From contig JAEZOA010000047.1 of NCBI GenBank assembly GCA_023441625.1, positions 1-12,493 of the forward strand: a stretch of 12,493 nt of DNA, read 5' to 3'. This DNA comes from Bacillota bacterium. GTDB lineage: Bacteria; Bacillota; Clostridia; Acetivibrionales; DSM-1351. The position numbers and the translations under genes are program-made. The notes beneath the pieces were generated by a model that saw only the letters and a program-made list of their open reading frames with translations, did no database searches and was not told the origin of the DNA. Each line of letters begins with the position of its first letter. The stretch's first letter is position 1. This document shows, piece after piece, positions 1 through 6,257 of the stretch.

Positions 1-175
1 ACCACATTTTACAAATGAGTAAGGGTAGGCTTATTAGTGTGTAGATTTTTTATGCTTTTTGGAGCAAAAACCTGCTCTTTATTCAAAACTTTTTTCCAGT
101 TGGCTATTGACATTTAACCGCTGGACTTAATTTTATAGTCTTTTATATCTTTTTTATTTTTTACAGCTTTTAGAA

Positions 176-196
176 AAATATTCATAACGAATATTT
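176..196. promoter_or_regulatory. 8-bp inverted repeat upstream of rnz
   Basis: AAATATTC (176-183) and GAATATTT (189-196) form a perfect inverted repeat around a 5-bp spacer, in the leader before the RNase Z gene. The size suits an operator or a small hairpin. No T-run follows that would make it a terminator. Bases 1-280 otherwise hold no gene I can support. A TTGACA hexamer near 105-110 has no well-spaced -10 partner. Confidence 0.3.
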
Positions 197-280
197 CTTT
201 CTTTTAAGGGCAACTTGAATTTAGGGAAGTTGATATGTAAAGATAACTAGAAAAGAATGATTCCAGTTGAGGAGATGTTT

Positions 281-1192
281 ATGCTTGATGTTTGTTTGCT
301 GGGAACAGGAGGGGTGATGCCACTACCGAACAGGTGGCTCACATCTCTTTTAATAAGATATAATGGTAGAATGATTCTAATAGATTGTGGTGAAGGAACT
401 CAAATCCCACTTAAAATGGCTGAATGGGGATTTAAGTCAATTGATGCTGTGCTGTTTACCCATTATCATGCGGATCATGTAGCTGGTTTGCCTGGCTTTC
501 TTCTCACATTGGGAAATTCGGGGAGGGAGGAACCATTAGCTCTAATTGGTCCTCCGGGCATAGACAAAATTATTGAAGGTCTAACAGTTATATCACCCCA
601 ATTACCTTATGAGTTGAGATTAAAAGAACTACCTGATACTAAAAATGCAGAAGTATGTATTAGTGATATTTCTATTAAGAGTTTACCAGCCGAACATACC
701 CTTCCATGTCTATCATATTGTGTTGAGCTTAAAAGGCAGGGTAAATTTGATGTTGAACGTGCTAAGGAACTAATGATTCCTGTAAACTACTGGAATAATC
801 TTCAGAAAGGTGAAGTAATTACACTAGAGAAAAAAGTTTTTACTCCTGAAATGGTTTTAGGTAAGTACAGAAAAGGGATTAAGGTTTGTTATTGCACAGA
901 TACAAGGCCATCAGACCAATTGGTAAAGTTTATTAAAGACTCTGACCTCTTTATTTGTGAAGGTATGTATGGTGATGAGAATGACTTTGTTAAAGCTGAG
1001 CAGAAAAAGCATATGATGTTTTCAGAAGCGGCACTGCTTGCCAAACAAGGAAATGTAGCGGAATTGTGGCTTACTCATTATAGTCCGTCACTTACAGAAC
1101 CGGAAAAATATATTGAGCCTGTGAGGAAAATTTTTGCAAATACAGTTGAAGGAAGAGCTTTACTCACAAAAACAATAAAGTATAAAGATTAA
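281..1192 (+). CDS. rnz: Ribonuclease Z-like MBL-fold hydrolase
   Basis: This 303-residue protein is a metallo-beta-lactamase-fold nuclease of the ElaC/RNase Z type, which removes 3' trailers from tRNA precursors in the cytoplasm. The N-terminus (MLDVCLLGTGGVMPLP) is typical of the family. The zinc motif HYHADH lies at residues 61-66 (H61, H63, D65, H66). Later metal-ligand candidates are the His in AEHTLP, the Asp in CYCTDTRP and the His in LWLTHYSP. The segment PVNYWNNLQKGEVI resembles the part of RNase Z that follows the exosite arm. I chose the ATG at 281 because GAGGAG (269-274) sits 6 bp upstream. An in-frame ATG at 257 has no ribosome binding site. It is a host gene just left of the prophage, and no clear terminator follows it. 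Another MBL-fold phosphodiesterase is possible but less likely. Confidence 0.85.
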   Translation: MLDVCLLGTGGVMPLPNRWLTSLLIRYNGRMILIDCGEGTQIPLKMAEWGFKSIDAVLFTHYHADHVAGLPGFLLTLGNSGREEPLALIGPPGIDKIIEGLTVISPQLPYELRLKELPDTKNAEVCISDISIKSLPAEHTLPCLSYCVELKRQGKFDVERAKELMIPVNYWNNLQKGEVITLEKKVFTPEMVLGKYRKGIKVCYCTDTRPSDQLVKFIKDSDLFICEGMYGDENDFVKAEQKKHMMFSEAALLAKQGNVAELWLTHYSPSLTEPEKYIEPVRKIFANTVEGRALLTKTIKYKD

Positions 1193-1346
1193 GAGAATAT
1201 GTAAAAGTGGCGAGAATAAGCCTTATGCCAATATTCATGGGCAAATACATCATTAAAATAAATAGATAATTTAGTTATCAAAATCACAAAATTGATTTAA
1301 TTGTTATGTAGCTTGTAAAATTCTTTTAAATTTCTATACCATATTA

Positions 1347-1403
1347 CAGGAACAGCTCCAGAAGGAGTTATCAAAATTACTATCTAATTACACGAAATAA
1401 TAA
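1347..1403 (+). repeat. Left attachment repeat (attL)
   Basis: This 57-bp stretch recurs at 9483-9539 with 5 mismatches. The last 27 bp (1377-1403 and 9513-9539) are identical, and all mismatches fall to the left of them. Immediately after 1403 the two copies diverge. In the frame of the right-hand gene this copy still reads as a coding tail, QEQLQKELSKLLSNYTK and stop, but an in-frame stop at 1326-1328 and the lack of a start show it is only a vestige. It marks the left prophage boundary. Confidence 0.85.
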
Positions 1404-1430
1404 CTATCCCCACGTATTTGGTAAAAAAGA

Positions 1431-1462
1431 AAGCTGTTGAAATTAATCATCAGCTTTTTTAT
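1431..1462. terminator. Bidirectional Rho-independent terminator
   Basis: The stem pairs AAGCTG (1431-1436) with CAGCTT (1451-1456), then TGA with TCA across a T-T mismatch, around a 6-base loop. A T-run follows on the plus strand, and the minus strand reads into TCTTTTTT. On the minus strand it ends the repressor operon: the stop codon of the small membrane protein (1459-1461) lies at the edge of the hairpin. It also shields the lysogeny genes from transcription entering across attL. Confidence 0.75.
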
Positions 1463-1710
1463 TTTGCTATAAGTTTTATAAAGTCTATTATAGTTGAAAT
1501 CGCTAATATAACCCCAACAGGAAATCCTATGTATATTATTGCTTTTATAAGTTTGCTTGGTGGTTTGTATTCTGAATTATATCCATAAAATCTTAGTTCA
1601 AATAATTTATTTGTAAATATTCCTTTATTGTATTTTTTAGCATCTTCATGTAGTTTAATTTCTGCTTCATCCATTTGCTTTTTGAAATTCTTTTGTATTT
1701 CATTTTTCAT
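1459..1710 (-). CDS. Small membrane protein of lysogeny operon
   Basis: This 83-residue protein of unknown family has a charged, probably helical N-terminal half (MKNEIQKNFKKQMDEAEIKL) and one hydrophobic segment near residues 53-76 (KAIIYIGFPVGVILAISTII), ending in a short lysine-containing tail. I place the start at 1710 because AAAGGAAAG precedes it closely. A longer frame reaching 1755 would overlap the repressor gene. It lies 10 bp downstream of the repressor on the same strand and ends at the terminator, so the two are cotranscribed in the lysogen. Genes in this position often act in superinfection exclusion, but nothing in the sequence proves that here. Confidence 0.6.
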   Translation of the reverse strand: MKNEIQKNFKKQMDEAEIKLHEDAKKYNKGIFTNKLFELRFYGYNSEYKPPSKLIKAIIYIGFPVGVILAISTIIDFIKLIAK

Positions 1711-1720
1711 ATGCTTTCCT

Positions 1721-1936
1721 TTACTTTGCAACTTTATTATTATCATATCTTCCAAGTAAGTAGTCTGTTGATACCATGAAGTAATCTGCTATAACAATTA
1801 ATATTTTAAAGTCTGGTTCATATCTTCCTGTTTCATATCCTGCGTATGTTGTTTGAGCAATTCCTAGTATATTACTAAGTTCCTTTTGGGTTATTTTTCT
1901 TTCTTTCCTTAATTGTCTTAGTTTCTCATTAAACAT
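1721..1936 (-). CDS. Xre-family phage repressor
   Basis: The 71-residue protein is essentially a single HTH_3 (Xre/Cro-CI) domain: MFNEKLRQLRKERKITQKEL leads into helix-turn-helix residues around LSNILGIAQTTYAGYETGRY, followed by the usual ADYFMVSTDYLLGRYD segment. It has no peptidase or oligomerisation domain, so it is not a LexA-type self-cleaving repressor. AAGGAGGT precedes the start by about 9 bp. It is divergent from the phage structural operon across a 190-bp control region with three palindromes, so it is the likely lysogeny switch regulator. The family call is firm; the role is inferred from position. Confidence 0.88.
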   Translation of the reverse strand: MFNEKLRQLRKERKITQKELSNILGIAQTTYAGYETGRYEPDFKILIVIADYFMVSTDYLLGRYDNNKVAK

Positions 1937-1958
1937 GGTAATATACCTCCTTGTTATT

Positions 1959-1987
1959 ATTATACTCAGATATCATTGAAAAAGCTA
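1959..1987 (-). promoter_or_regulatory. Probable repressor promoter
   Basis: On the minus strand a perfect TATAAT (1964-1959) lies 17 bp downstream of a weak TAGCTT (1987-1982). It points at the repressor gene. The weak -35 suggests activation, or modest constitutive expression. Confidence 0.45.
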
Positions 1988-2022
1988 TTATGGCAGAGAT
2001 AATACAAGGAAATGGTAAATAT

Positions 2023-2100
2023 ATTAATGAGAATACCGTTAATAATGTTTGTAATTAATGGTAAAACCGTTAAAATAGAATTAATGAGATACTCATTAAT
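2023..2100. promoter_or_regulatory. Three 21-bp operator palindromes
   Basis: Three 21-bp sites occupy 2023-2043, 2054-2074 and 2080-2100. The third is a perfect palindrome: half-site ATTAATGAG (2080-2088), a 3-bp centre, then CTCATTAAT. The first and second match each other at 17 of their first 20 bases (both open ATTAATG and carry ACCGTTAA) and are imperfect palindromes. Starts are 31 and 26 bp apart. The sites lie between the divergent repressor and structural operon and overlap the rightward promoter. The arrangement parallels phage operator sets bound cooperatively by a dimeric repressor. Confidence 0.65.
2049..2076 (+). promoter_or_regulatory. Probable rightward (lytic) promoter
   Basis: TTGTAA (2049-2054) and TAAAAT (2071-2076) are separated by 16 bp. 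The middle palindrome covers most of the promoter and the third lies just downstream, so a bound repressor would block it. It would drive the structural operon starting at 2127. Confidence 0.45.
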
Positions 2101-2126
2101 ATTTAATAAAAATAGGAGGTAAGGAA

Positions 2127-2426
2127 ATGACACAAAAAGGAATTGTAATCTACGCTAAATCATGGAATATGATGGACGATAAAACGGGTGCTAATCGTGC
2201 AGGAGTATCTTTAGAATATCTTGCTTGCGAAAATCTTGACCCTGTTGTCAATGAAGATGGTTCTATGGGCGTAAGACATTGTAAAGAGAGTGTGCCCCTT
2301 ACTATGCAAGCAAGCATTATTAAAGTCCCAGGCATTTATGATTTAGAGTTTGGAATGAAGCCAGGTTCCAAAGGTAAGATGGAAGTTAAATTGATAGGTC
2401 TTAATTATGTTGGTGATGTTGTATGA
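2127..2426 (+). CDS. Likely ssDNA-binding protein (pV-like)
   Basis: This 99-residue protein is the first gene of the rightward operon, with AGGAGGT just upstream. It is predicted beta-rich and has no membrane segment (MTQKGIVIYAKSWNMMDD; PGIYDLEFGMKPGSKGKMEV; KLIGLNYVGDVV). Size, position before the coat genes and the beta-strand and basic-turn pattern fit the small OB-like ssDNA-binding protein of filamentous phages, which coats the progeny strand before packaging. I see no signature motif, so the function rests on context. Its TGA overlaps the ATG of the next gene (ATGA), giving translational coupling. Confidence 0.55.
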   Translation: MTQKGIVIYAKSWNMMDDKTGANRAGVSLEYLACENLDPVVNEDGSMGVRHCKESVPLTMQASIIKVPGIYDLEFGMKPGSKGKMEVKLIGLNYVGDVV

Positions 2427-2581
2427 CAGAACTAGAAGTATTAACAGAACTAGAAGTATTACAGGAAATATCAATTAAGTTAGATGGTTTAAGCGTTATG
2501 TATCAAGGTACTTTGTTTTTAAACGGAATTTTAATCGGTGTTTTGCTAGGTTTAATATTTTGGTTAGTACTTAAGGAATAG
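2423..2581 (+). CDS. 52-aa single-pass membrane protein
   Basis: The gene starts at the ATG that overlaps the upstream stop codon and encodes MTELEVLTELEVLQEISIKL followed by a membrane helix in residues about 30-50 (NGILIGVLLGLIFWLVLKE). The N-terminal TELEVL is doubled by a perfect 18-bp tandem repeat (2426-2443 and 2444-2461). Filamentous phages encode tiny hydrophobic tip proteins (pVII/pIX in Ff) just before the major coat gene, and this fits that position. Its acidic, possibly coiled N-terminus could also suit a membrane-assembly accessory. Confidence 0.65.
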   Translation: MTELEVLTELEVLQEISIKLDGLSVMYQGTLFLNGILIGVLLGLIFWLVLKE

Positions 2582-2590
2582 GGTCTAATG

Positions 2591-2612
2591 TTCCTATGAC
2601 TGCTGATAGGAA
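2591..2612 (+). other. Short hairpin between small coat-operon genes
   Basis: TTCCTAT (2591-2597) and ATAGGAA (2606-2612) form a perfect 7-bp stem with an 8-base loop, in the 50-bp gap between two small membrane-protein genes. No T-run follows. It may mark an mRNA processing or stability site. Confidence 0.35.
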
Positions 2613-2631
2613 TTAGATATAGGTGTTACAT

Positions 2632-2757
2632 ATGTTTGATTTTGAAGTGTTTAGTAAAGGACTTGGATTTGGCTTTTTATTGGCAATGGCTGTGGGAGGT
2701 GCTTCTTGGCAGATAAATCGTATATGGCACGCATGGAAGCTAATGTCAAAATTTTAA
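2632..2757 (+). CDS. 41-aa minor coat-like membrane protein
   Basis: The protein starts MFDFEVFSKGLGFGFLLAMA and continues as a single hydrophobic helix into a basic, tryptophan-containing tail (WQINRIWHAWKLMSKF). AGGTG lies about 8 bp before the ATG. A length near 40, an acidic N-terminus, one helix and a positive C-terminus match the design of inovirus tip proteins pVII and pIX and of coat subunits. It sits directly before the major coat gene. Homology cannot be shown for so short a protein; architecture and position are the evidence. Confidence 0.65.
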   Translation: MFDFEVFSKGLGFGFLLAMAVGGASWQINRIWHAWKLMSKF

Positions 2758-2772
2758 TTTTGGAGGTATTTT

Positions 2773-3054
2773 ATGAAATTGCTTAATAAGATGAAAAGTA
2801 AATTTAATAAAAAAATAATTGCTGTAGGTGCTACAGTAGGAGCAGTAGCGACTGTTATGACATCAACATGTTTTGCAGCAGAAGGTGACTCAACAGTTGG
2901 AGCATTACCAAGTGGAGTTAATGATATGTTTTCAAACTTGGCTCTTGGATTAGTTGCTACTATTGGTGCTATTGCAGTAATTGCACTAACTGTTTACGCT
3001 GCTCCACAGGCTATAGTATTTGCAAAAAAGATTTTCAAGAAAGTATCGGGCTAA
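2773..3054 (+). CDS. Major coat protein precursor (pVIII-like)
   Basis: This 93-residue preprotein has a basic N-terminus and signal peptide, with probable cleavage after TSTCFA (residue 35). The 58-residue mature chain begins AEGDSTVG, has one long hydrophobic helix around LALGLVATIGAIAVIALTV, and ends in the basic tail FAKKIFKKVSG. This is the classic coat layout: acidic outside, membrane helix, basic DNA-facing end. The mature start AEGD and the KKIFKK tail closely resemble the Ff coat. GGAGG precedes the start. The gene is followed by a strong terminator that should make its transcript the most abundant of the operon. Confidence 0.9.
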   Translation: MKLLNKMKSKFNKKIIAVGATVGAVATVMTSTCFAAEGDSTVGALPSGVNDMFSNLALGLVATIGAIAVIALTVYAAPQAIVFAKKIFKKVSG

Positions 3055-3069
3055 ATTAATGTTAAATTA

Positions 3070-3106
3070 AACAGCAGCTATCAGCAGTTAGCTTGCTGTT
3101 TTTTTT
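3070..3106 (+). terminator. Intra-operon Rho-independent terminator after coat gene
   Basis: AACAGCA (3070-3076) pairs with TGCTGTT (3094-3100), and GCTA (3077-3080) with TAGC (3089-3092), around an 8-base loop. A T-run spans 3099-3106. It lies 15 bp after the coat stop and before the adsorption gene, so partial readthrough would set the high coat to low minor-coat ratio. Confidence 0.85.
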
Positions 3107-3128
3107 GCTTAAAAGGAAGGTGAGTTTT

Positions 3129-4796
3129 ATGAAACGCAAAATTTCAGCTATTATATTATCTCTCTTAATAATATTTGGTACTTGTGTAATGAGTTACGAA
3201 AAGGCATATGCTAATCCAGTATTGCCAATTTTTTATGCAATTGAAGTTTTAGCAACTAGTTTAGGTCTCACAACTGCTGCAACTGGAGGACTTCTTGCTT
3301 CCCTAGATGCGAATAAAGGATATAACGTAAATTCGCAAACCGATACTGCGTATGATTATTTAACAGTAAATAAGTTTTTGCAGCTATACGCAGGATTGTG
3401 TGAGGATAGAGTAACAGCAATGCAACTAAGATATACAACAGATAAACAATTGTTAGAGTACGCAGCTCAGCAAGTCAAAGATTATTTGGTCAGAACATAT
3501 AACTATCAAAATAATGAAAATGCTGAATATGTAACGTACAGTATCCCTCAGTCCGTATTAGACTGGAACGAATATGTTAGTGCAGTAAATAACTTAAGTG
3601 TAACTCAAGCTGATGTAAATAAAAACAATGCAGAAACTCAATCTACAGCAGAATATTTAATACCTGTTGATTACATAAAGTTAATGACATTTGCACATCC
3701 TAACACTTTTATTGAAGATAAAAACGCATGGTTTTCCAATGGACAGGAAATCAAGGAAAATATTATGTCATTAGCTGATGGTTTATATTCGTTTGAAGCT
3801 CGCAGTGAAAGTTATTATTTGAATTTCCGAATTAAAAATTATGAGACATCAAAGACTTTAATACTTCTGGAATCTTGGTTTAATACAAAAAATTATTTTA
3901 AACTAAGCACAGAAGATGGTATAAGATATATTACAGTAACAGGCAAAAAAATTGACATAACAAATAAATACATAGAAATATCTGGTCAATTACGCTATGT
4001 CGATTCCAGCGATGTATATCCGTCTATGTATGTACAAAAATACGTTGAATCTAGTGCACAGTATAAAGATGCTATTGCAGCAGTCGGCGACACTGTAGTT
4101 ATACCAAAAGCAGTAACAGCAAAGTCAGTTCTCACTTCAACCCCTACAAAAGATGCCGAGACAAAAACAATTAGCTATGAAACAGCAGCCACTATACCAA
4201 CAGATATACCAACAAATGTACCAACTACAGGCGAAACAGGCTTTTGGTCTACTGTAACTGGCTTTTTGACTAGTTTTTGGGATAAGTACAGTATATTCGG
4301 CTCATCATTTGTAGGTACTATCGGTGGAATTATAACAGGAGAAGGAGACAAAACGCGAAAACTATTGGAAGATGAATACATAAAAGATAGAACAGCAACA
4401 AAAGAACAAACAGGGGCAATTACAGGTAGTATAGATGGTGTAAAGGATTCTGTTGACAGTTTGAGGGATTCGGTCGATAGCGTAACGGATATCTCTAGTT
4501 CAGATACTATCAACTGGAAACCATTAGAAACTAGTGGATTGTTATTAACTACAAAATTTCCATTTAGTTTGCCTTGGGATTTATACAAAACCGTTAAGGC
4601 TTTGCTTATAGAAAATCCAACTGACCCAATATGGAAAGTTGGATGGCATGATGAAATATTGAAACGAGATTTCAGCTTTAATTTAGATTTAAGTAAATTT
4701 TCTGCTATTTTTAAAGCTGCTAGAGTTTTTATATTAGTATCGCTTAATGTTGGTCTTATAATGGGTACTCGAAAGCTTTTAGGGGGTGCAACATAG
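3129..4796 (+). CDS. pIII-like adsorption / minor coat protein
   Basis: The 555-residue protein begins with a signal peptide (MKRKISAIILSLLIIFG, cleavage probably after AYA at residue 28). A large extracellular region follows (about 30-335), then a Thr/Pro-rich linker near 338-372 (IPTDIPTNVPTTGETG). Next comes a heptad-like segment near 405-457 with the repeat DSVDSLRDSVDSVTD. The conserved-looking FPFSLPWDLYK is near 476, and a C-terminal membrane anchor (ARVFILVSLNVGLIMG) ends in a short basic tail. Modular exterior domains on a C-terminal anchor are the pIII plan for receptor binding and particle release. The ATG at 3129 follows AAGGAAGGTGAG; an upstream in-frame TTG at 3093 lies inside the terminator and is rejected. 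The outer region is the likely host-range determinant and is not recognised. Confidence 0.8.
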   Translation: MKRKISAIILSLLIIFGTCVMSYEKAYANPVLPIFYAIEVLATSLGLTTAATGGLLASLDANKGYNVNSQTDTAYDYLTVNKFLQLYAGLCEDRVTAMQLRYTTDKQLLEYAAQQVKDYLVRTYNYQNNENAEYVTYSIPQSVLDWNEYVSAVNNLSVTQADVNKNNAETQSTAEYLIPVDYIKLMTFAHPNTFIEDKNAWFSNGQEIKENIMSLADGLYSFEARSESYYLNFRIKNYETSKTLILLESWFNTKNYFKLSTEDGIRYITVTGKKIDITNKYIEISGQLRYVDSSDVYPSMYVQKYVESSAQYKDAIAAVGDTVVIPKAVTAKSVLTSTPTKDAETKTISYETAATIPTDIPTNVPTTGETGFWSTVTGFLTSFWDKYSIFGSSFVGTIGGIITGEGDKTRKLLEDEYIKDRTATKEQTGAITGSIDGVKDSVDSLRDSVDSVTDISSSDTINWKPLETSGLLLTTKFPFSLPWDLYKTVKALLIENPTDPIWKVGWHDEILKRDFSFNLDLSKFSAIFKAARVFILVSLNVGLIMGTRKLLGGAT

Positions 4797-5038
4797 TGAT
4801 ATCAATTTTAAATAAACTAATTAGTGCTGTTGGAAAAATGTTAGAAGCAATCTTGATATTATTGCCAGACAGTCCGTTTGTATATTTTTACAATTTAGAT
4901 GTTCAATGGCTTAATACTATAAATTACTTTTTGCCTATTAAGGAGTTTGTAGGGTGTTTAGAAGTTTATACGGTATCAGTATTGTTGTATTACATAATTC
5001 GAATACCACTTCGGTGGGGAAAGGCAGCAGGTGAATAA
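4796..5038 (+). CDS. pVI-like minor coat membrane protein
   Basis: This 80-residue protein starts with GTG overlapping the last base of the upstream stop codon, with AGGGGG about 10 bp before it, and its own stop overlaps the next ATG (TAATG). It has a hydrophobic N-terminal stretch (LISAVGKMLEAILILLP), the segment LPDSPFVYFYNLDVQWLNTI and a C-terminal membrane helix (VYTVSVLLYYIIRIPLRW). The order pIII, pVI, Zot is standard for inoviruses, and pVI caps the particle end together with pIII. The one-base overlaps on both sides indicate coupled, low-level expression. Family assignment is by position and architecture. Confidence 0.75.
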   Translation: MISILNKLISAVGKMLEAILILLPDSPFVYFYNLDVQWLNTINYFLPIKEFVGCLEVYTVSVLLYYIIRIPLRWGKAAGE

Positions 5039-5784
5039 TGGCATTATCTTTATATACAGGAACTCCAGGCAGTGGCAAAAGTCTGCATTTAGTCGAAGAA
5101 ATAGTGAATTGGTTGCATAAAGGCAAAGACGTTATAACTAACTTTGCAATAATTTTAACCCCAGAAGAGATAGCGAAGGGAATGGAAAAGCATATATTTT
5201 ATGTTTCTCCACAGGATTTTAGTGTTAATACATTGCTAGAACATGCAATAGACCATGATTACATAGAAAAAAAAAAGGAAGGTCAATGCCTCGTTGTCTA
5301 TGATGAAGCAGGAGGAAAGTATAATACTAGGAACGTTGGAGCAGCAGACCGAACAGAGTGGATAGACTTTTTTTCACAACATAGAAAATTGGGATATGAC
5401 ATTATCTTATCGTGTCAAGGCGAAAAAATGATAGATAGGCAAATAAGAACGTGCATAGAAACAGAGTTTATTCACAGGAAGGTTAATAACTTTGGTCTAT
5501 TCTTTTTGTTACCGTTTAGTCTTTTTGTCTGCATAGAACGTTGGTATGTTGCTAAGGAAAGAGTTGGTTCTAGCTTCTTTAGATTTAAGAAAAAGTATGG
5601 TAATAGATATGACACTATGAAGCTGTTTGAAGGCTTTAAAATGTCACCTGCTCTACTTAAGAAAATAGAAGAAAAGAAGAAGGCAAAGGAAGAAGGTAAA
5701 GATTTAGAATCAGTTAAAATTGATGTGTCAAGTGTGCCTGCATCTGAAATATTTGACACAGAAGAAATTGAAACTCACGAATGA
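5038..5784 (+). CDS. zot: Zot/pI-family phage assembly ATPase
   Basis: The 248-residue protein carries Walker A GTPGSGKS at residues 8-15, Walker B-like CLVVYDEAGG at 84-93 and the family-typical segment FFSQHRKLGYDIILSCQ at 111-127. It powers extrusion of the filament through the membrane by exchanging the ssDNA-binding protein for coat. A short hydrophobic patch (NNFGLFFLLPFSLFVCI, about 150-166) is the only possible membrane contact. After it comes a lysine/glutamate-rich tail with no periplasmic domain, shorter than Ff pI. That fits a single-membrane host lacking a pIV secretin. The last seven codons lie inside the left arm of a long hairpin (5764-5848). Confidence 0.92.
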   Translation: MALSLYTGTPGSGKSLHLVEEIVNWLHKGKDVITNFAIILTPEEIAKGMEKHIFYVSPQDFSVNTLLEHAIDHDYIEKKKEGQCLVVYDEAGGKYNTRNVGAADRTEWIDFFSQHRKLGYDIILSCQGEKMIDRQIRTCIETEFIHRKVNNFGLFFLLPFSLFVCIERWYVAKERVGSSFFRFKKKYGNRYDTMKLFEGFKMSPALLKKIEEKKKAKEEGKDLESVKIDVSSVPASEIFDTEEIETHE

Positions 5785-5848
5785 GGGCCCCGACAGATGG
5801 GGGTAGGGGGGCCCCCGTCTGTTGGGTTTCGTGAGTGGTTTCAATTTC
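5764..5848 (+). other. 85-nt stacked hairpin, packaging-signal candidate
   Basis: The outer arms are 5764-5780 and 5829-5848 (17 pairs with one 3-base bulge). A middle stem pairs CCCGACAGA (5789-5797) with TCTGTTGGG (5818-5826), including one G-T pair. An inner stem pairs GGGGG (5799-5803) with CCCCC (5812-5816) around a G-rich loop. No T-run follows, so a simple terminator is unlikely. Filamentous phages carry a packaging hairpin in the intergenic region directly after the morphogenesis genes, which is this location. The zot 3' end runs through the left arm. Confidence 0.6.
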
Positions 5849-5850
5849 AT

Positions 5851-5914
5851 TGTATCTCACAATTTCATGCTGCAGTAACGCATCAGGATAGCAGCTCCAA
5901 ATTCATGAGATACA
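5851..5914 (+). repeat. Palindromic element R1 (64 bp)
   Basis: The arms TGTATCTCA (5851-5859) and TGAGATACA (5906-5914) are separated by 46 bp. Inside, AATTT (5861-5865) pairs with AAATT (5899-5903), and GCTGC (5869-5873) with GCAGC (5891-5895), all centred at 5882, giving a coherent 9+5+5 bp stem with a 17-base loop. It begins 2 bp after the long hairpin that follows zot. Confidence 0.85.
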
Positions 5915-5917
5915 AAT

Positions 5918-5931
5918 GTCTAATATTGGAC
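5918..5931 (+). other. Near-palindrome with nick-site-like TCTAATATT
   Basis: This 14-bp near-palindrome (12 of 14 positions symmetric) contains TCTAATATT, just right of R1. AATA/AATATT-type sequences are common at rolling-circle nick sites (Ff origin, pT181 plasmids, geminiviruses). It lies in the intergenic region expected to carry the origin, but similarity this short can be chance. Confidence 0.25.
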
Positions 5932-5936
5932 TTGGA

Positions 5937-6182
5937 TTAGTATAATTTGTATGTGTCACCTGGGTAATATTCATCTTTTATTATTGTTAATATATTATCC
6001 TCATTAAGTACTGCTATTGTATCGTCATGTTTGTTAGTTAAAAGGTATGTGTAAAATTTTTGTCCATTGCTTAACAACGTATGTTCCGTACAATCAATTT
6101 TTATTACATAGTTAAAGCTAATATTTTTGTAGTGGATTGTCGAACCATATTTTACTGTACTTTCAAATATTACTGTATTCAT
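5937..6182 (-). CDS. Small hypothetical protein, reverse strand
   Basis: This 81-residue protein is not recognised. It begins MNTVIFESTVKYGSTIHYKN and looks beta-rich (alternating hydrophobic residues; IKIDCTEHTLLSNGQKFYTY). It has one cysteine, no signal peptide and no membrane segment. The ATG at 6182 lies 10 bp after AAAGGAG; a GTG three codons earlier is too close to that site. It is the only gene facing left in this half of the phage, isolated between the zot-side hairpins and the origin-like hairpins. That is a common place for accessory phage genes expressed in the lysogen. Function cannot be assigned. Confidence 0.6.
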   Translation of the reverse strand: MNTVIFESTVKYGSTIHYKNISFNYVIKIDCTEHTLLSNGQKFYTYLLTNKHDDTIAVLNEDNILTIIKDEYYPGDTYKLY

Positions 6183-6257
6183 GTTTGGCACGCTCCTTTA
6201 AAGTTATGTGTTTTTAGCTTCGCGCCCTTCGGGCCACCGCCAACGGATTCGAAACAT

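Noticed and set aside
9..113. 34-aa minus-strand frame at the window start
   Set aside because: There is no ribosome binding site, a stop codon lies immediately before the ATG, and nothing is recognisable.
4175..4588. 137-aa minus-strand frame inside the adsorption gene
   Set aside because: It is antisense to a well-supported long gene, with no ribosome binding site and Ser/Val-rich shadow composition.
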